From JBEVJK01 sp040510195 (GTDB taxonomy: Bacteria; Pseudomonadota; Alphaproteobacteria; Rhizobiales; Rhizobiaceae), in contig JBEVJK010000107.1 in NCBI GenBank assembly GCA_040510195.1, positions 1-64,000 on the forward strand: DNA of 64,000 nt, in the 5' to 3' direction. The notes under the pieces were generated by a model, which ran no database searches, was not told the DNA's origin, and was given only the letters and a program-made list of their open reading frames with translations. Position numbers and translations under genes: made by a program. Every line of letters starts with the position of its first letter. Position 1 is the first letter of the stretch. This document shows, piece after piece, positions 50,668 through 59,243 of this stretch.

Positions 50668-51947
50668 TCGTACCTCAGCGCTTCGACCGGATCGAGCCTG
50701 GCGGCCCGCCAGGCCGGGAAAAGAGTTGCGAGAAATGACAAGGTCAAGGCCATCAGGACGACCGAAACGGTCTCGCTGACATCCATCTTGGCCGGGAGCT
50801 GGCTCAGGAAGTACAGCTCGGGGTTAAAGATGGTCGTTCCCGAGAGCCACGAAAAGAATTGGCGGATCGGTTCCACATTGAGGCAGATGACGACGCCGAG
50901 GAGGACGCCGGCCAGGGTCCCGGTCACGCCGATCGCGGCACCCGTCATCAGGAAGATCCGCATCACGGAGCCGCTCGTCGCGCCCATGGTGCGCAGGATG
51001 GCGATGTCACTTCCCTTGTCCTTCACCAGCATGATCAGGCCGGAAATGATGTTCAGGGCGGCGACCAACACGATGAGCGTCAGGATCATGAACATGACGT
51101 TGCGCTCCACCTCCAGTGCGGAGAAGAACGTTTGATTGCGCTGGCGCCAATCGGCGAGGTAGAGCTGGCGTTCCGCCGCGGCTTCGACGGGCGCCTTCAG
51201 CGCTTCCACGTCGTCCGGATCATCGGCATAGATCTCGATCGTCTGGGCGCGGCCTTCCTGGTTGAAGAAGAGCTGTGCCTCGGCAAGCGGCATGAAGATG
51301 ATGGAGGCATCGTATTCGGACATGCCGATCTCAAAGACGGCTACAACGGGGTAGGCCTTCACCCGCGGCGTCGTTCCGAGCGGCGTGACATCGCCCTCGG
51401 GGGCGAACAGGGTAATGGAATCCCCGACGCCGAGGCCCAGCCCTTCCGCCATGCGGGTGCCGATCGCCACGCCCTCGCTGGAATCGAAGCCGACGATCGA
51501 GCCCTGGCGGATATTGTCAGCGACCAGTGCGACCTTGGCGAGATCGTCGCCACGGATGCCCTTGACGAGCGCGCCCGTGCCCGGACCGACCGTGCCAGTG
51601 GCGAAGATCTGTCCCTCGATCAACGGCATGGCCAGCTTCACGCCGGGCACTGCAGCGATCCGGGCCGCTACCTGCTGGTAGTCGTCGAGCGGTGTATCGA
51701 CGGGCTGCATCACGAGGTGGCCATTGATGCCGAGGATGCGGGTGAGCAGCTCTTCGCGAAAGCCGTTCATCACGGCCATCACGATGATCAGCGTGGCGAC
51801 GCCGAGCATGATGCCCACAAAGGAGATCGAGGCGATCACGGAGATGACCGTCTCCTTCCGCTTGGAGCGCAGATAGCGCCAGGCGACCATGCGCTCAAAG
51901 GCCGAGAACGGCCCCGCCCCTTTGACGCCCGCGGTGCGGGCGTTCAT
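50664..51947 (-). CDS. lolC: Lipoprotein-releasing ABC transporter permease LolC/E
   Basis: A 427-residue permease with four membrane helices: one at residues 34-60 (ISFVGIMLGVATLIIVMAVM) and three in the last 160 residues, around a large periplasmic MacB-like domain (about 65-275). The C-terminal FPAWRAARLDPVEALRYE is the family signature. Alphaproteobacteria usually have one LolC/E-type subunit that works as a homodimer with LolD. It overlaps both neighbours by four bases (proS and lolD), so the three are translationally coupled. Confidence 0.93.
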   Translation of the reverse strand: MNARTAGVKGAGPFSAFERMVAWRYLRSKRKETVISVIASISFVGIMLGVATLIIVMAVMNGFREELLTRILGINGHLVMQPVDTPLDDYQQVAARIAAVPGVKLAMPLIEGQIFATGTVGPGTGALVKGIRGDDLAKVALVADNIRQGSIVGFDSSEGVAIGTRMAEGLGLGVGDSITLFAPEGDVTPLGTTPRVKAYPVVAVFEIGMSEYDASIIFMPLAEAQLFFNQEGRAQTIEIYADDPDDVEALKAPVEAAAERQLYLADWRQRNQTFFSALEVERNVMFMILTLIVLVAALNIISGLIMLVKDKGSDIAILRTMGATSGSVMRIFLMTGAAIGVTGTLAGVLLGVVICLNVEPIRQFFSWLSGTTIFNPELYFLSQLPAKMDVSETVSVVLMALTLSFLATLFPAWRAARLDPVEALRYE

Positions 51948-53272
51948 CGCGGCGCGCCCAATCGGCCGACGACGGCTTCGAGCGCCACCGTCTCGCGGGC
52001 GCCCGTGCGGCGGTCCTTGATCTCGACTTCGCCGGCGGAAAGGCCGCGCGGACCGACGATCACCTGCGTCGGCACACCAATCAGATCCGCGGTTGCAAAT
52101 TTTGCGCCGGGCCGCTGGTCGGTGTCGTCATGAAGAATATCGAACCCGGCCGCTGCCAGCTCGGTATCGAGCCGCTCGCATGCTTCGTCGCAGGCAAGGT
52201 CGCCGACTTTCATGTTGATCAGCACGGCATCGAATGGCGCCACGCTCGCCGGCCATATGATGCCGTTCTCGTCGTGCGAGGCCTCGATGATCGCCGCGAT
52301 CAGACGTGTCGGGCCGATGCCGTAGGAGCCCATGGAAACGTCGTGCTCCTTGCCGTCGGGACCCGTGACGCCGGCGCCCATCGGCTTCGAATATTTGTCG
52401 CCGAAATGGAAGATATGGCCGACCTCGATGCCGCGTGCCGACAGCCGCTCCGCGACCGAAAGCGCCGACCAGGCCGCCTCGTCGTGCATCTCGTCGGTCG
52501 CCGCATAAGGGGTCGTCCATTCCTTGACGATCGCCGCAATGCCGGCATCGTCACCGAAATCGGTCATGGCGTCGGGAACCGGAAGATCGAGATAGGCACG
52601 GTCGCAGAAGACACGGCTCTCGCCCGTCTCGGCCAGGATGATGAACTCATGGCTGAGGTCGCCGCCGATCGGCCCGGTCTCGGCGCGCATGGGAATCGCC
52701 TTCAGCCCCATGCGGGTGAAAGTCCTGAGATAGGAAACGAACATGCGGTTGTAGGCAGCTCGCGCGCCTTCATAGTCGAGATCGAAGGAATAGGCGTCCT
52801 TCATCAGGAATTCGCGACTGCGCATGACCCCGAACCGGGGGCGCACCTCGTCGCGGAACTTCCACTGGATATGGTAGAGGTTGAGTGGCAGGTCCTTGTA
52901 GGAGCGAACGTAGGCTCGGAAGATCTCCGTCACCATCTCCTCGTTCGTCGGACCGTAGAGCATGTCGCGTTCATGCCTGTCCTTGATGCGGAGCATCTCC
53001 TTGCCGTAGTCCTCATAGCGGCCGCTTTCCCGCCAGAGCTCGGCCGACTGGATGGTCGGCATCAAGATCTCCAACGCGCCCGCGCGGTTCTGCTCCTCGC
53101 GAATGATGGCGCACACCTTGTCGAGCACCCGCTTGCCCAAAGGCAGCCAGGAAAAGCTGCCGGCCCCCTGCTGGCGGATCATGCCGGCCCTCAGCATCAG
53201 CCGGTGACTGACAATCTCCGCCTCGCGGGGATTTTCCTTCAGGATCGGCAGGAAGTAGCGCGAAAGCCGCAT
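51944..53272 (-). CDS. proS: Prolyl-tRNA synthetase, short alphaproteobacterial type
   Basis: A 442-residue class II synthetase charging tRNA-Pro. Motif 2 region is WKFRDEVRPRFGVMRSREFL, followed by MKDAYSFD. EMVTEIFRAYVRSYKDLP precedes it, motif 3 is GSYGIGPTRLIAAIIE, and the anticodon domain starts VLINMK. The editing insertion of the E. coli enzyme is absent, as is normal for alphaproteobacteria, so Ala-tRNA-Pro must be cleared by a separate deacylase. The start is MRLSRYFLPILKENPREAEI at 53272, the family N-terminus. The stop overlaps lolC. Confidence 0.95.
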   Translation of the reverse strand: MRLSRYFLPILKENPREAEIVSHRLMLRAGMIRQQGAGSFSWLPLGKRVLDKVCAIIREEQNRAGALEILMPTIQSAELWRESGRYEDYGKEMLRIKDRHERDMLYGPTNEEMVTEIFRAYVRSYKDLPLNLYHIQWKFRDEVRPRFGVMRSREFLMKDAYSFDLDYEGARAAYNRMFVSYLRTFTRMGLKAIPMRAETGPIGGDLSHEFIILAETGESRVFCDRAYLDLPVPDAMTDFGDDAGIAAIVKEWTTPYAATDEMHDEAAWSALSVAERLSARGIEVGHIFHFGDKYSKPMGAGVTGPDGKEHDVSMGSYGIGPTRLIAAIIEASHDENGIIWPASVAPFDAVLINMKVGDLACDEACERLDTELAAAGFDILHDDTDQRPGAKFATADLIGVPTQVIVGPRGLSAGEVEIKDRRTGARETVALEAVVGRLGAPR

Positions 53273-53511
53273 CGGCAATTCCGTGGAAGCAAGGATAAGG
53301 CCGCCGGAATCGGCGGCCGCAAAACAACAGCGTCTATGCCTGCGCTTCATAGCCATTTCGTGGCGGCTTGCAAACCCGATCCAAGCACCGCCGGCGTGGG
53401 GCCTATTCTCGATGCAACGCCTGCCAATCCGTTGTGCATCGCAGCACAGGATTGCCCGTTTGCGAGCAAAATTGTTCGTGACAATCCGATTCCCGTTAGG
53501 CTAATGTGCCC

Positions 53512-53662
53512 CGATAACCGAGGGAGTAGAGCCAAATCTACTCTCCTGCGCGGTCAAAGTCTTGGGAGGATGCGATCCTGGCGCGGTCATGCGCAGCCGC
53601 CGGATCACCGGAAACGGATCGGACGCGTTGAACTGCAAGGCCTCGTGCCTTGCATTTTTTTT
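53512..53662 (+). ncRNA. Candidate structured small RNA, about 150 nt
   Basis: Plus-strand stretch upstream of the divergent proS. A possible promoter is GTGACA (53478-53483), 17 bases, CTAATG (53501-53506). The predicted RNA contains a nine-pair hairpin (53522-53530 with 53537-53545, loop GCCAAA), a second hairpin AGGAT-GCG-ATCCT (53567-53579) and ends in a perfect intrinsic terminator. No coding frame explains the terminator. I do not recognise the RNA; the core motifs of 4.5S, tmRNA and RNase P RNA are absent. The 5' end is a guess. Confidence 0.42.
53635..53662 (+). terminator. Strong intrinsic terminator without an upstream gene
   Basis: GCAAGGC (53635-53641) pairs with GCCTTGC (53647-53653) across a five-base loop and is followed by A and eight T residues. 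It is the cleanest terminator in the window and points plus-strand, where no protein gene ends. Confidence 0.75.
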
Positions 53663-54604
53663 GTGCAGTCGATCGGCCGTGCCGAGACGAACAAGCAGCA
53701 TCCAAGCCTCGACAACTTGCCGACGATCCCCAGAAGGCGAACCCGGCAGGCTCCTGTTCCCGATCATGGCCCGACGACTGGCTTCCGCGACACCGTTTGC
53801 AAGTCCAGTTCGCGACGCAGGAGCCTTGGCGCGGATTGCCTGACCGGCTGAGAAGGATTTCGGGAGCGTCTCGATCGCACATCCGGGAGGGCGATCGCCC
53901 CCCAAACACATTCGACCTGGGTTGGGGCTGGAGCCATCAAGGTGCCAAGGGATGGCACATTATTGGCTCCGCATAGAGCATCATCCTTGATCGAGCTGTC
54001 GTCCTTTCATTTTCGCACCGAGAACGCGCGGACGGCGCTGTACCCCACGGCGTCTTGCGGACTGCCGCTAGCTCGTCTGGACAGCGACCGGCGACGGCGA
54101 ATCTTCCGGCGCAGAGGTTCTCGACTGGCTCGTGGCAAGCCAGTACGCCGTTCGAGCTTCATCGAATGGCATGAGATGACCGCCATCGCGATTTCAGGCA
54201 ATCATCCTTCGCCAATCGAACGGTCGTCCTTCCGTTCCGCCCCGAGATCCTCCCATGACAGCGCCCATCGCACCCCACGGAGCCAGGCGGCCTGGCCGTC
54301 CCGGCGTCGACGCGAAGTCTTCCAGTGCCCATGGCTACTCGTCGAGCCCCACGGGTGCGAAAGCGGTCGTTGCCGCGATGCCTTCCCGGGCCACCCAATA
54401 AAGGACAACAAGGATTTGTCGGCGACCAAGGGCCTCCGGTCAGCCTCGCGCTAACACAAAACCAGGCTCGACGGCGTCCGGCGGAATCCGCACAGCCGTT
54501 GACATCCGCCATCGCCTTTCATTGATCGCACCATTTTCAACCAGCGGATTATCCCGATGACGCGCTCGCGGGAAGCTTGCCACCGCCGTCCTAGTTTCCC
54601 CTTG
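53663..54604. other. 940-bp region without a supported gene
   Basis: Between the RNA candidate and DUF1467 I see only short overlapping frames without ribosome sites or known patterns. The flanking genes are neighbours in many related genomes, so this may be decayed or inserted DNA. Confidence 0.45.
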
Positions 54605-54874
54605 TTATTCAAAGTCCGGCACGAGGCGGGGGATATCGTCGAAGCCGTAGCCCAGTCCCTTGGTGAGCCCGTAGAGAATCCCGAAGATCAGCACCGAAAC
54701 GATCGTCGTTCGGACCACGACCTTGCCCATATGCGGGCCGCGCGGCGCGCTGGACACGGTGCCCAGGGTGACGTCACCCTCGTCGTCCTGGGTTCTGAGC
54801 CCAAAAGGAAGCATGGCGAAAAGCACGATCCACCAGATGATGAAGAAGATGGCCGCCGCCGAAACGTAGCTCAT
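54605..54874 (-). CDS. DUF1467 small membrane protein
   Basis: An 89-residue inner-membrane protein with two helices: residues 4-24 (VSAAAIFFIIWWIVLFAMLP) and 57-75 (IVSVLIFGILYGLTKGLGYG). The loop between them has the family motif LPFGLRTQDDEGDV. The family is confined largely to alphaproteobacteria, and this position beside methylmalonyl-CoA epimerase is its usual one. Function unknown. Confidence 0.86.
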   Translation of the reverse strand: MSYVSAAAIFFIIWWIVLFAMLPFGLRTQDDEGDVTLGTVSSAPRGPHMGKVVVRTTIVSVLIFGILYGLTKGLGYGFDDIPRLVPDFE

Positions 54875-54893
54875 GACTTGCCGCCCCGCGCCG

Positions 54894-55298
54894 TCACGCC
54901 TGCTCGAGCTCGATCAGGGTGCCCATCAGATCCTTGGGGTGGAGGAAAAGGACAGGCTTGCCGTGCGCCCCGGGATGCGGCTCGGTGTCGCCCAGGATGC
55001 GGGCGCCCGCACGCACCAGGCGGTCGCGCGCGGCGACGATATCCTCCACCTCGAAACAGAGATGGTGCATCCCGCCGCCCGGATTTCTGGCCAGGAAGGA
55101 AGCGATCGGTGATGCCTCTCCGAGCGGCTCCATCAACTCCACCTTGCTGTTGCCGAGATCGACGAAGGCCACCGTCACGCCGTGCTCGGGAAGCGCCAGC
55201 GGCGTGCTCACTTCGGCACCCAGCGCGTCGCGGTAGAGGCGCGTCGCGGCGGCAAGGTCCGGCACGGCGAGAGCGACATGGTTCAGGCGTCCGAGCAT
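54894..55298 (-). CDS. mce: Methylmalonyl-CoA epimerase
   Basis: Interconverts (S)- and (R)-methylmalonyl-CoA, linking propionyl-CoA to succinyl-CoA. A 134-residue VOC-fold protein. The metal-binding His is in LNHVALAVPDL, a Glu in SKVELMEPLGE, a His in GGMHHLCFEVEDI and a Glu in GTLIELEQ. HPGAHGKPVLFLHPKDLMGT is characteristic of the family. Starts 56 bases after rnj and ends 19 bases before DUF1467, so the genes are probably one transcript. Confidence 0.92.
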   Translation of the reverse strand: MLGRLNHVALAVPDLAAATRLYRDALGAEVSTPLALPEHGVTVAFVDLGNSKVELMEPLGEASPIASFLARNPGGGMHHLCFEVEDIVAARDRLVRAGARILGDTEPHPGAHGKPVLFLHPKDLMGTLIELEQA

Positions 55299-55353
55299 CT
55301 CAGTTCCGTTCTTCCCGTGACACGGCGGCGGCGTGCTGGCCGGCCGATGCCCC

Positions 55354-57024
55354 TCAGCGCGTTACGAACACCGTCACCAGCGGCTTCTTGCCCCACGCTT
55401 CGTTGGCGGCCGAGCGGACGGCGCGCCGCACCGCTTCCGAGACCAGGTCGAGGTCCTTGCGGCGGGCACGCGGGATCGACTCCACGGCGCCGATCGCGGC
55501 ATCGAGCATGCGCTCCTCCATCTGGACGCCCTCCGCATCGGCCTCGGCGACGCCGATCGCCACGAGGTCCGGGTCGCCGGCGAGCTCGTACCGTTCGTCC
55601 AGCACGACGTTGACCGCGACGTGACCGACGAAGCTCAACCGACGACGGTCGCGGATGCCCATCGCCTCGTCCGTGCCGATCAGGCGGCCATCCTTGTAGA
55701 TGCGGCCGAAGGGAACTTGGTCGACGATCTCGGCCGGACCCGGCGCGAGCCTCAGCATGTCGCCATTGCGAACCTGCGCCACTTCCGCAATCCCCGACGT
55801 CGCCATCAGCGAGCCTTGCGCCACCAGATGGGCGGCTTCGCCGTGCACGGGCACGCCGATCCGCGGGCGAACCCACTCATACATGCGCCTGAGCTCGTTG
55901 CGGCGCGGATGGCCGGACACATGAACCAGGGCGTCGCCATCCTCAATGATGCGGATACCCTGGTCGATGAGGCCGTTCTTGATCTCCAGGATCGCCTTTT
56001 CGTTGCCCGGTATGGTGCGCGAGGAGAAGATAACGGTGTCGCCGGGCGATAGCGCCACCGTCTTCATCTCGTCGCGGGCGAGCTTGGCCAGAGCGGCGCG
56101 CGGCTCACCCTGGCTGCCGGTGAGGACCACCACCAGATTGGCGCGCGGAATGTAGCCATACTCCTCTTCCGCGACGAATTCGGGCAGGCCGTCCATGTAG
56201 CCGAGCTCCGATGCGACGCTCACCACACGTTTCATGGAGCGGCCGAGCAGCAGCACCTGTCGCCCGGCGTCGCGGGCGGCCTCGGCGACGGAACGGATCC
56301 GACCGACATTGGAGGAGAAGGTGGTGATGGCGACGCGCCCCTCGGCGGTCTCGATCAAATTCCGCAGGCTCTGGCCGACCGCCTGCTCGGACGGCGAATC
56401 GCCGTCGCGAAGGGCATTGGTGGAGTCGCACACCAGCGCCAGCACGCCCTTGTCGCCGAGGGCGCGGAAGCGCGCCTCGTCGGTCAGCGGGCCGATCTCG
56501 GGCGCCGGGTCGATCTTCCAGTCCCCGGTATGGAGGACCGTCCCGGCCGGGGTGGCGATGGCCAGCGACACGGGCTCGGGAATGGAGTGGGTGACCGCGA
56601 TCGCCTCGATGGAGAACGGCCCAACCTGAAACGTCTCGCCGGCGCGATAGATGGTGACTTGAATGTTGGGGCTCCCCGGTTCGGACAGGCGCTTGGCCTC
56701 CAGCAGGCCGGCCGCGAAGGGCGTCAGGAAGCAAGGCGCCTTGAGGCGCGGCCATAGATCCGTCAGCGCGCCGTAATGATCCTCATGCGCATGGGTGATG
56801 ACGATGCCTACCAGCGCGCCGCCATCCTGCTCGATGAAGCGGATGTCGGGCATGACGAGATCGACGCCGGGCAGCTCCGGGCCCGGAAAGGTCACCCCGC
56901 AGTCGACCATGAGCCACTGCCGCGCCGTCGGGGGGCCGTAGCCGTAGAGGGCGAGGTTCATGCCGATCTCGCCGACGCCGCCGAGCGGCACGAAGACGAG
57001 CTCGTGGCGCGGATCTGTCGTCAT
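55354..57024 (-). CDS. rnj: Ribonuclease J
   Basis: A 5'-3' exonuclease and endonuclease in mRNA decay and rRNA maturation. 556 residues. The metallo-beta-lactamase motif HAHEDH is at 78-83, with GGVGEIGMN near the start, a beta-CASP domain (about 210-340; VCDSTNALRDGDSPSE, SSNVGRI) and SGHPRRNE for the third metal-site motif. The C-terminal domain matches alphaproteobacterial RNase J. The ATG overlaps the birA stop (ATGA). Confidence 0.95.
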   Translation of the reverse strand: MTTDPRHELVFVPLGGVGEIGMNLALYGYGPPTARQWLMVDCGVTFPGPELPGVDLVMPDIRFIEQDGGALVGIVITHAHEDHYGALTDLWPRLKAPCFLTPFAAGLLEAKRLSEPGSPNIQVTIYRAGETFQVGPFSIEAIAVTHSIPEPVSLAIATPAGTVLHTGDWKIDPAPEIGPLTDEARFRALGDKGVLALVCDSTNALRDGDSPSEQAVGQSLRNLIETAEGRVAITTFSSNVGRIRSVAEAARDAGRQVLLLGRSMKRVVSVASELGYMDGLPEFVAEEEYGYIPRANLVVVLTGSQGEPRAALAKLARDEMKTVALSPGDTVIFSSRTIPGNEKAILEIKNGLIDQGIRIIEDGDALVHVSGHPRRNELRRMYEWVRPRIGVPVHGEAAHLVAQGSLMATSGIAEVAQVRNGDMLRLAPGPAEIVDQVPFGRIYKDGRLIGTDEAMGIRDRRRLSFVGHVAVNVVLDERYELAGDPDLVAIGVAEADAEGVQMEERMLDAAIGAVESIPRARRKDLDLVSEAVRRAVRSAANEAWGKKPLVTVFVTR

Positions 57025-57794
57025 CCATGTCCCTCCTGACCGAAGAACAGATCGCCGGCAGAGATCAGCCGGAGCGCGCCGTCATCGGTCCTCAGACATA
57101 AATAGCCCTCCCGATCGATATCCTCAAACCGGCCGTCGAGCGAACGGTCCTGCAGGCTGACGACCACCCGCTCGCCGACACCGCGCGCAGCGAGCAGCCA
57201 GGCGGTTCGAATGGCCTCGAAGCCCAGGCCGCCGTTCCATTCGGCGAGCGTCCGGTCGAAGGCCGCGGCGAGCCCGGCGAAGAGCGCATCCGGGGCGACG
57301 GCGACCCCGCAGGCAGCCAGGTCGGTCGCCGGGTAAGGCGTGTCGGCCGGGTGGTGGGCGCAATTGATGCCGCAGCCTATCACCACCGCCAGCCGCCCCT
57401 TCGAGAGGCGCTCGCTTTCGAGCAGCACGCCGTTCACCTTCTGGCCGTCCACCAGCACGTCGTTTGGCCATTTGATGGCCAGCGCCTGCGGCGTGGCGGC
57501 GAAAAAAGGACGCAGCGTGCGATAGACGGCAAGAGCCGCGACGAGCGGCAAGGTGCCGATGCGCTCGGGCGGCGCCGGATCGGTCAGCAACAGGCTGGCA
57601 TAGAGGTTGCCTTCCTCCGAGACCCAGGGGCGGCCTCGGCGGCCCCTGCCCTTCAGCTGACGCCGTGCGGTGATCCAGAGCCCGCCCGGCTCGCCCTTGC
57701 GGGCGAGCTCCAGGGCAACGCTGTTGGTCGAGTCGACATCCCCCAGGGCCAGCCGGCGGAAGCCGGGCAGGTCCGGCAAAGGCTCGGCGCCCAC
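57021..57794 (-). CDS. birA: Biotin-[acetyl-CoA-carboxylase] ligase
   Basis: Attaches biotin to carboxylase carrier proteins. 257 residues, catalytic and C-terminal domains only: DSTNSVALELA, the biotinyl-AMP loop KGRGRRGRPWVS, IKWPNDVLVDGQKVNGVLLE and VIGCGINCAH. The N-terminal helix-turn-helix of E. coli BirA is missing, so it is not a repressor. The GTG at 57794 is three bases after the nuoN stop, and GGAG lies directly before it, closer than usual; no better start exists. Position between nuoN and rnj is conserved in Rhizobiales. Confidence 0.92.
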   Translation of the reverse strand: MGAEPLPDLPGFRRLALGDVDSTNSVALELARKGEPGGLWITARRQLKGRGRRGRPWVSEEGNLYASLLLTDPAPPERIGTLPLVAALAVYRTLRPFFAATPQALAIKWPNDVLVDGQKVNGVLLESERLSKGRLAVVIGCGINCAHHPADTPYPATDLAACGVAVAPDALFAGLAAAFDRTLAEWNGGLGFEAIRTAWLLAARGVGERVVVSLQDRSLDGRFEDIDREGYLCLRTDDGALRLISAGDLFFGQEGHG

Positions 57795-57797
57795 CTC

Positions 57798-59234
57798 CTA
57801 GAAGAACGTCTTGGCCGCCGCAGCGGCCAGCGCGCTGATCGGCCCGCCGACCAGCACATAGAAGAGCATGAAGGCTCCCGACAGCCCGAGCACGAGCCTG
57901 AGCTCGCCCGCCATAGGCTGGAAGCCGCCGGCCGGCTCGTCGAACCACATCAGCTTGATGATGCGCAGATAGTAGTAGGCGCCCACCACCGAGGTGAGCA
58001 CGCCGATCACCGCCAGCGCGTAGAGCTGCGCATCGATGGCGGCCAGGAACACGTACCACTTGGCCCAGAAGCCGGCCAGCGGCGGGATGCCGGCCAGCGA
58101 GAACATCAGGATCGTGAGCATGGTGGCCATGGCGGGATTGGTCGCCGACAGGCCCGCCAGGTCCTCTATGGCCTCGACGTTGCGTCCGCCGCGACGCATG
58201 GCCAGGATGAAGGCGAAAGTGCCGAGCGTCATCACCATGTAGATCGCCATGTAGAGGAGCACGCCGCGTACCCCGGCCTCGGAGTTGGCGGCAAGCCCGA
58301 CCAGCGCAAAACCGATATGGCCGATGGAGGAATAGGCCATCAGCCGCTTGATGTTCTGCTGGCCGATGGCGGCGAAGGAGCCGAGCGCCATGGAGGCGAT
58401 CGAGATGAAGACGACGATCTGCTGCCAGTCGGGGGCGATCGGCTGGAAGGCGCCCATGACCACACGCACGGTCAGAGCCATGGCCGCCATCTTGGGCGCT
58501 GCGGCCATGAACGCCGTGACCGGTGTGGGAGCGCCCTCGTAGACGTCTGGCGTCCACATGTGGAACGGCACGGCGGAGATCTTGAAGGCGAGCCCGGCCA
58601 GCACGAAGACCAAGCCGAAGACCAGGCCGAGCTGTCTCTCGGCGGCCGACAGCGCCGCGGCGATGGCCTCGAACCCGGTCTGGCCGGTGTAACCGTAGAC
58701 CAGCGAGATGCCGTAGAGCAGCATGCCGGACGAGAGCGCGCCCAGCACGAAATATTTGAGACCGGCTTCGGTCGAGCGCAGGCTGTCGCGGTTGATGGCG
58801 GCCAGCACGTAGATGGCCAGCGACTGCAGCTCGAGCCCGAGATAGAGGGTCAGCATGTCGGCTGCCGAGATCATCAGCATCATGCCCAGCGTCGCGAGCA
58901 GGATCAGCACCGGGAACTCGAATTTGTCGAACTTCTCCTGCTTGGCGAAGCCCATCGACATCAGGAGCGTGACCGCCGAGCCGACGAGAGCCAGAACCTT
59001 CATGAAACGCCCGAACGGATCGCTGACGAAGGAGGCGCCGAACGCATTGCCGTTCTCAGGCAGGACGATCAGCCACAGAATCGCGGCCGCCAGCACGCCC
59101 ACGGCCAAGATGCTCACCGGACGGCTCGACGCCTCGCCGACGAAGACGCCCAGCATCAAGAGGCCGAGCGCACCGATCGCCACGATGAGCTCGGGAACCA
59201 GGACCGACAGGCTGAGGGAAAGGTCGACGGTCAT
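57798..59234 (-). CDS. nuoN: NADH-quinone oxidoreductase subunit N
   Basis: One of the three antiporter-like membrane subunits of respiratory complex I. 478 residues, about 14 helices. PDVYEGAPTPVTAFMAAAPK contains the conserved channel residues, and LMAYSSIGHIGFALVGLAAN and FAGIPPLAGFWAKWYVF-type segments (here SLAGIPPLAGFWAKWYVF) are diagnostic. Starts nine bases after nuoM. Confidence 0.96.
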   Translation of the reverse strand: MTVDLSLSLSVLVPELIVAIGALGLLMLGVFVGEASSRPVSILAVGVLAAAILWLIVLPENGNAFGASFVSDPFGRFMKVLALVGSAVTLLMSMGFAKQEKFDKFEFPVLILLATLGMMLMISAADMLTLYLGLELQSLAIYVLAAINRDSLRSTEAGLKYFVLGALSSGMLLYGISLVYGYTGQTGFEAIAAALSAAERQLGLVFGLVFVLAGLAFKISAVPFHMWTPDVYEGAPTPVTAFMAAAPKMAAMALTVRVVMGAFQPIAPDWQQIVVFISIASMALGSFAAIGQQNIKRLMAYSSIGHIGFALVGLAANSEAGVRGVLLYMAIYMVMTLGTFAFILAMRRGGRNVEAIEDLAGLSATNPAMATMLTILMFSLAGIPPLAGFWAKWYVFLAAIDAQLYALAVIGVLTSVVGAYYYLRIIKLMWFDEPAGGFQPMAGELRLVLGLSGAFMLFYVLVGGPISALAAAAAKTFF

Positions 59235-59243
59235 GGTTCGTCC

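Noticed and set aside
49846..51135. Plus-strand frame beginning near the third LexA box
   Set aside because: It starts after a plausible purine-rich site but has no stop until deep inside lolC on the opposite strand, and the translation has no known pattern.
53512..53662. Assigning the RNA candidate to 6S, 4.5S, tmRNA or RNase P RNA
   Set aside because: The core motifs of 4.5S, tmRNA and RNase P are not present, and the shape (separate hairpins plus terminator) does not fit the 6S rod.
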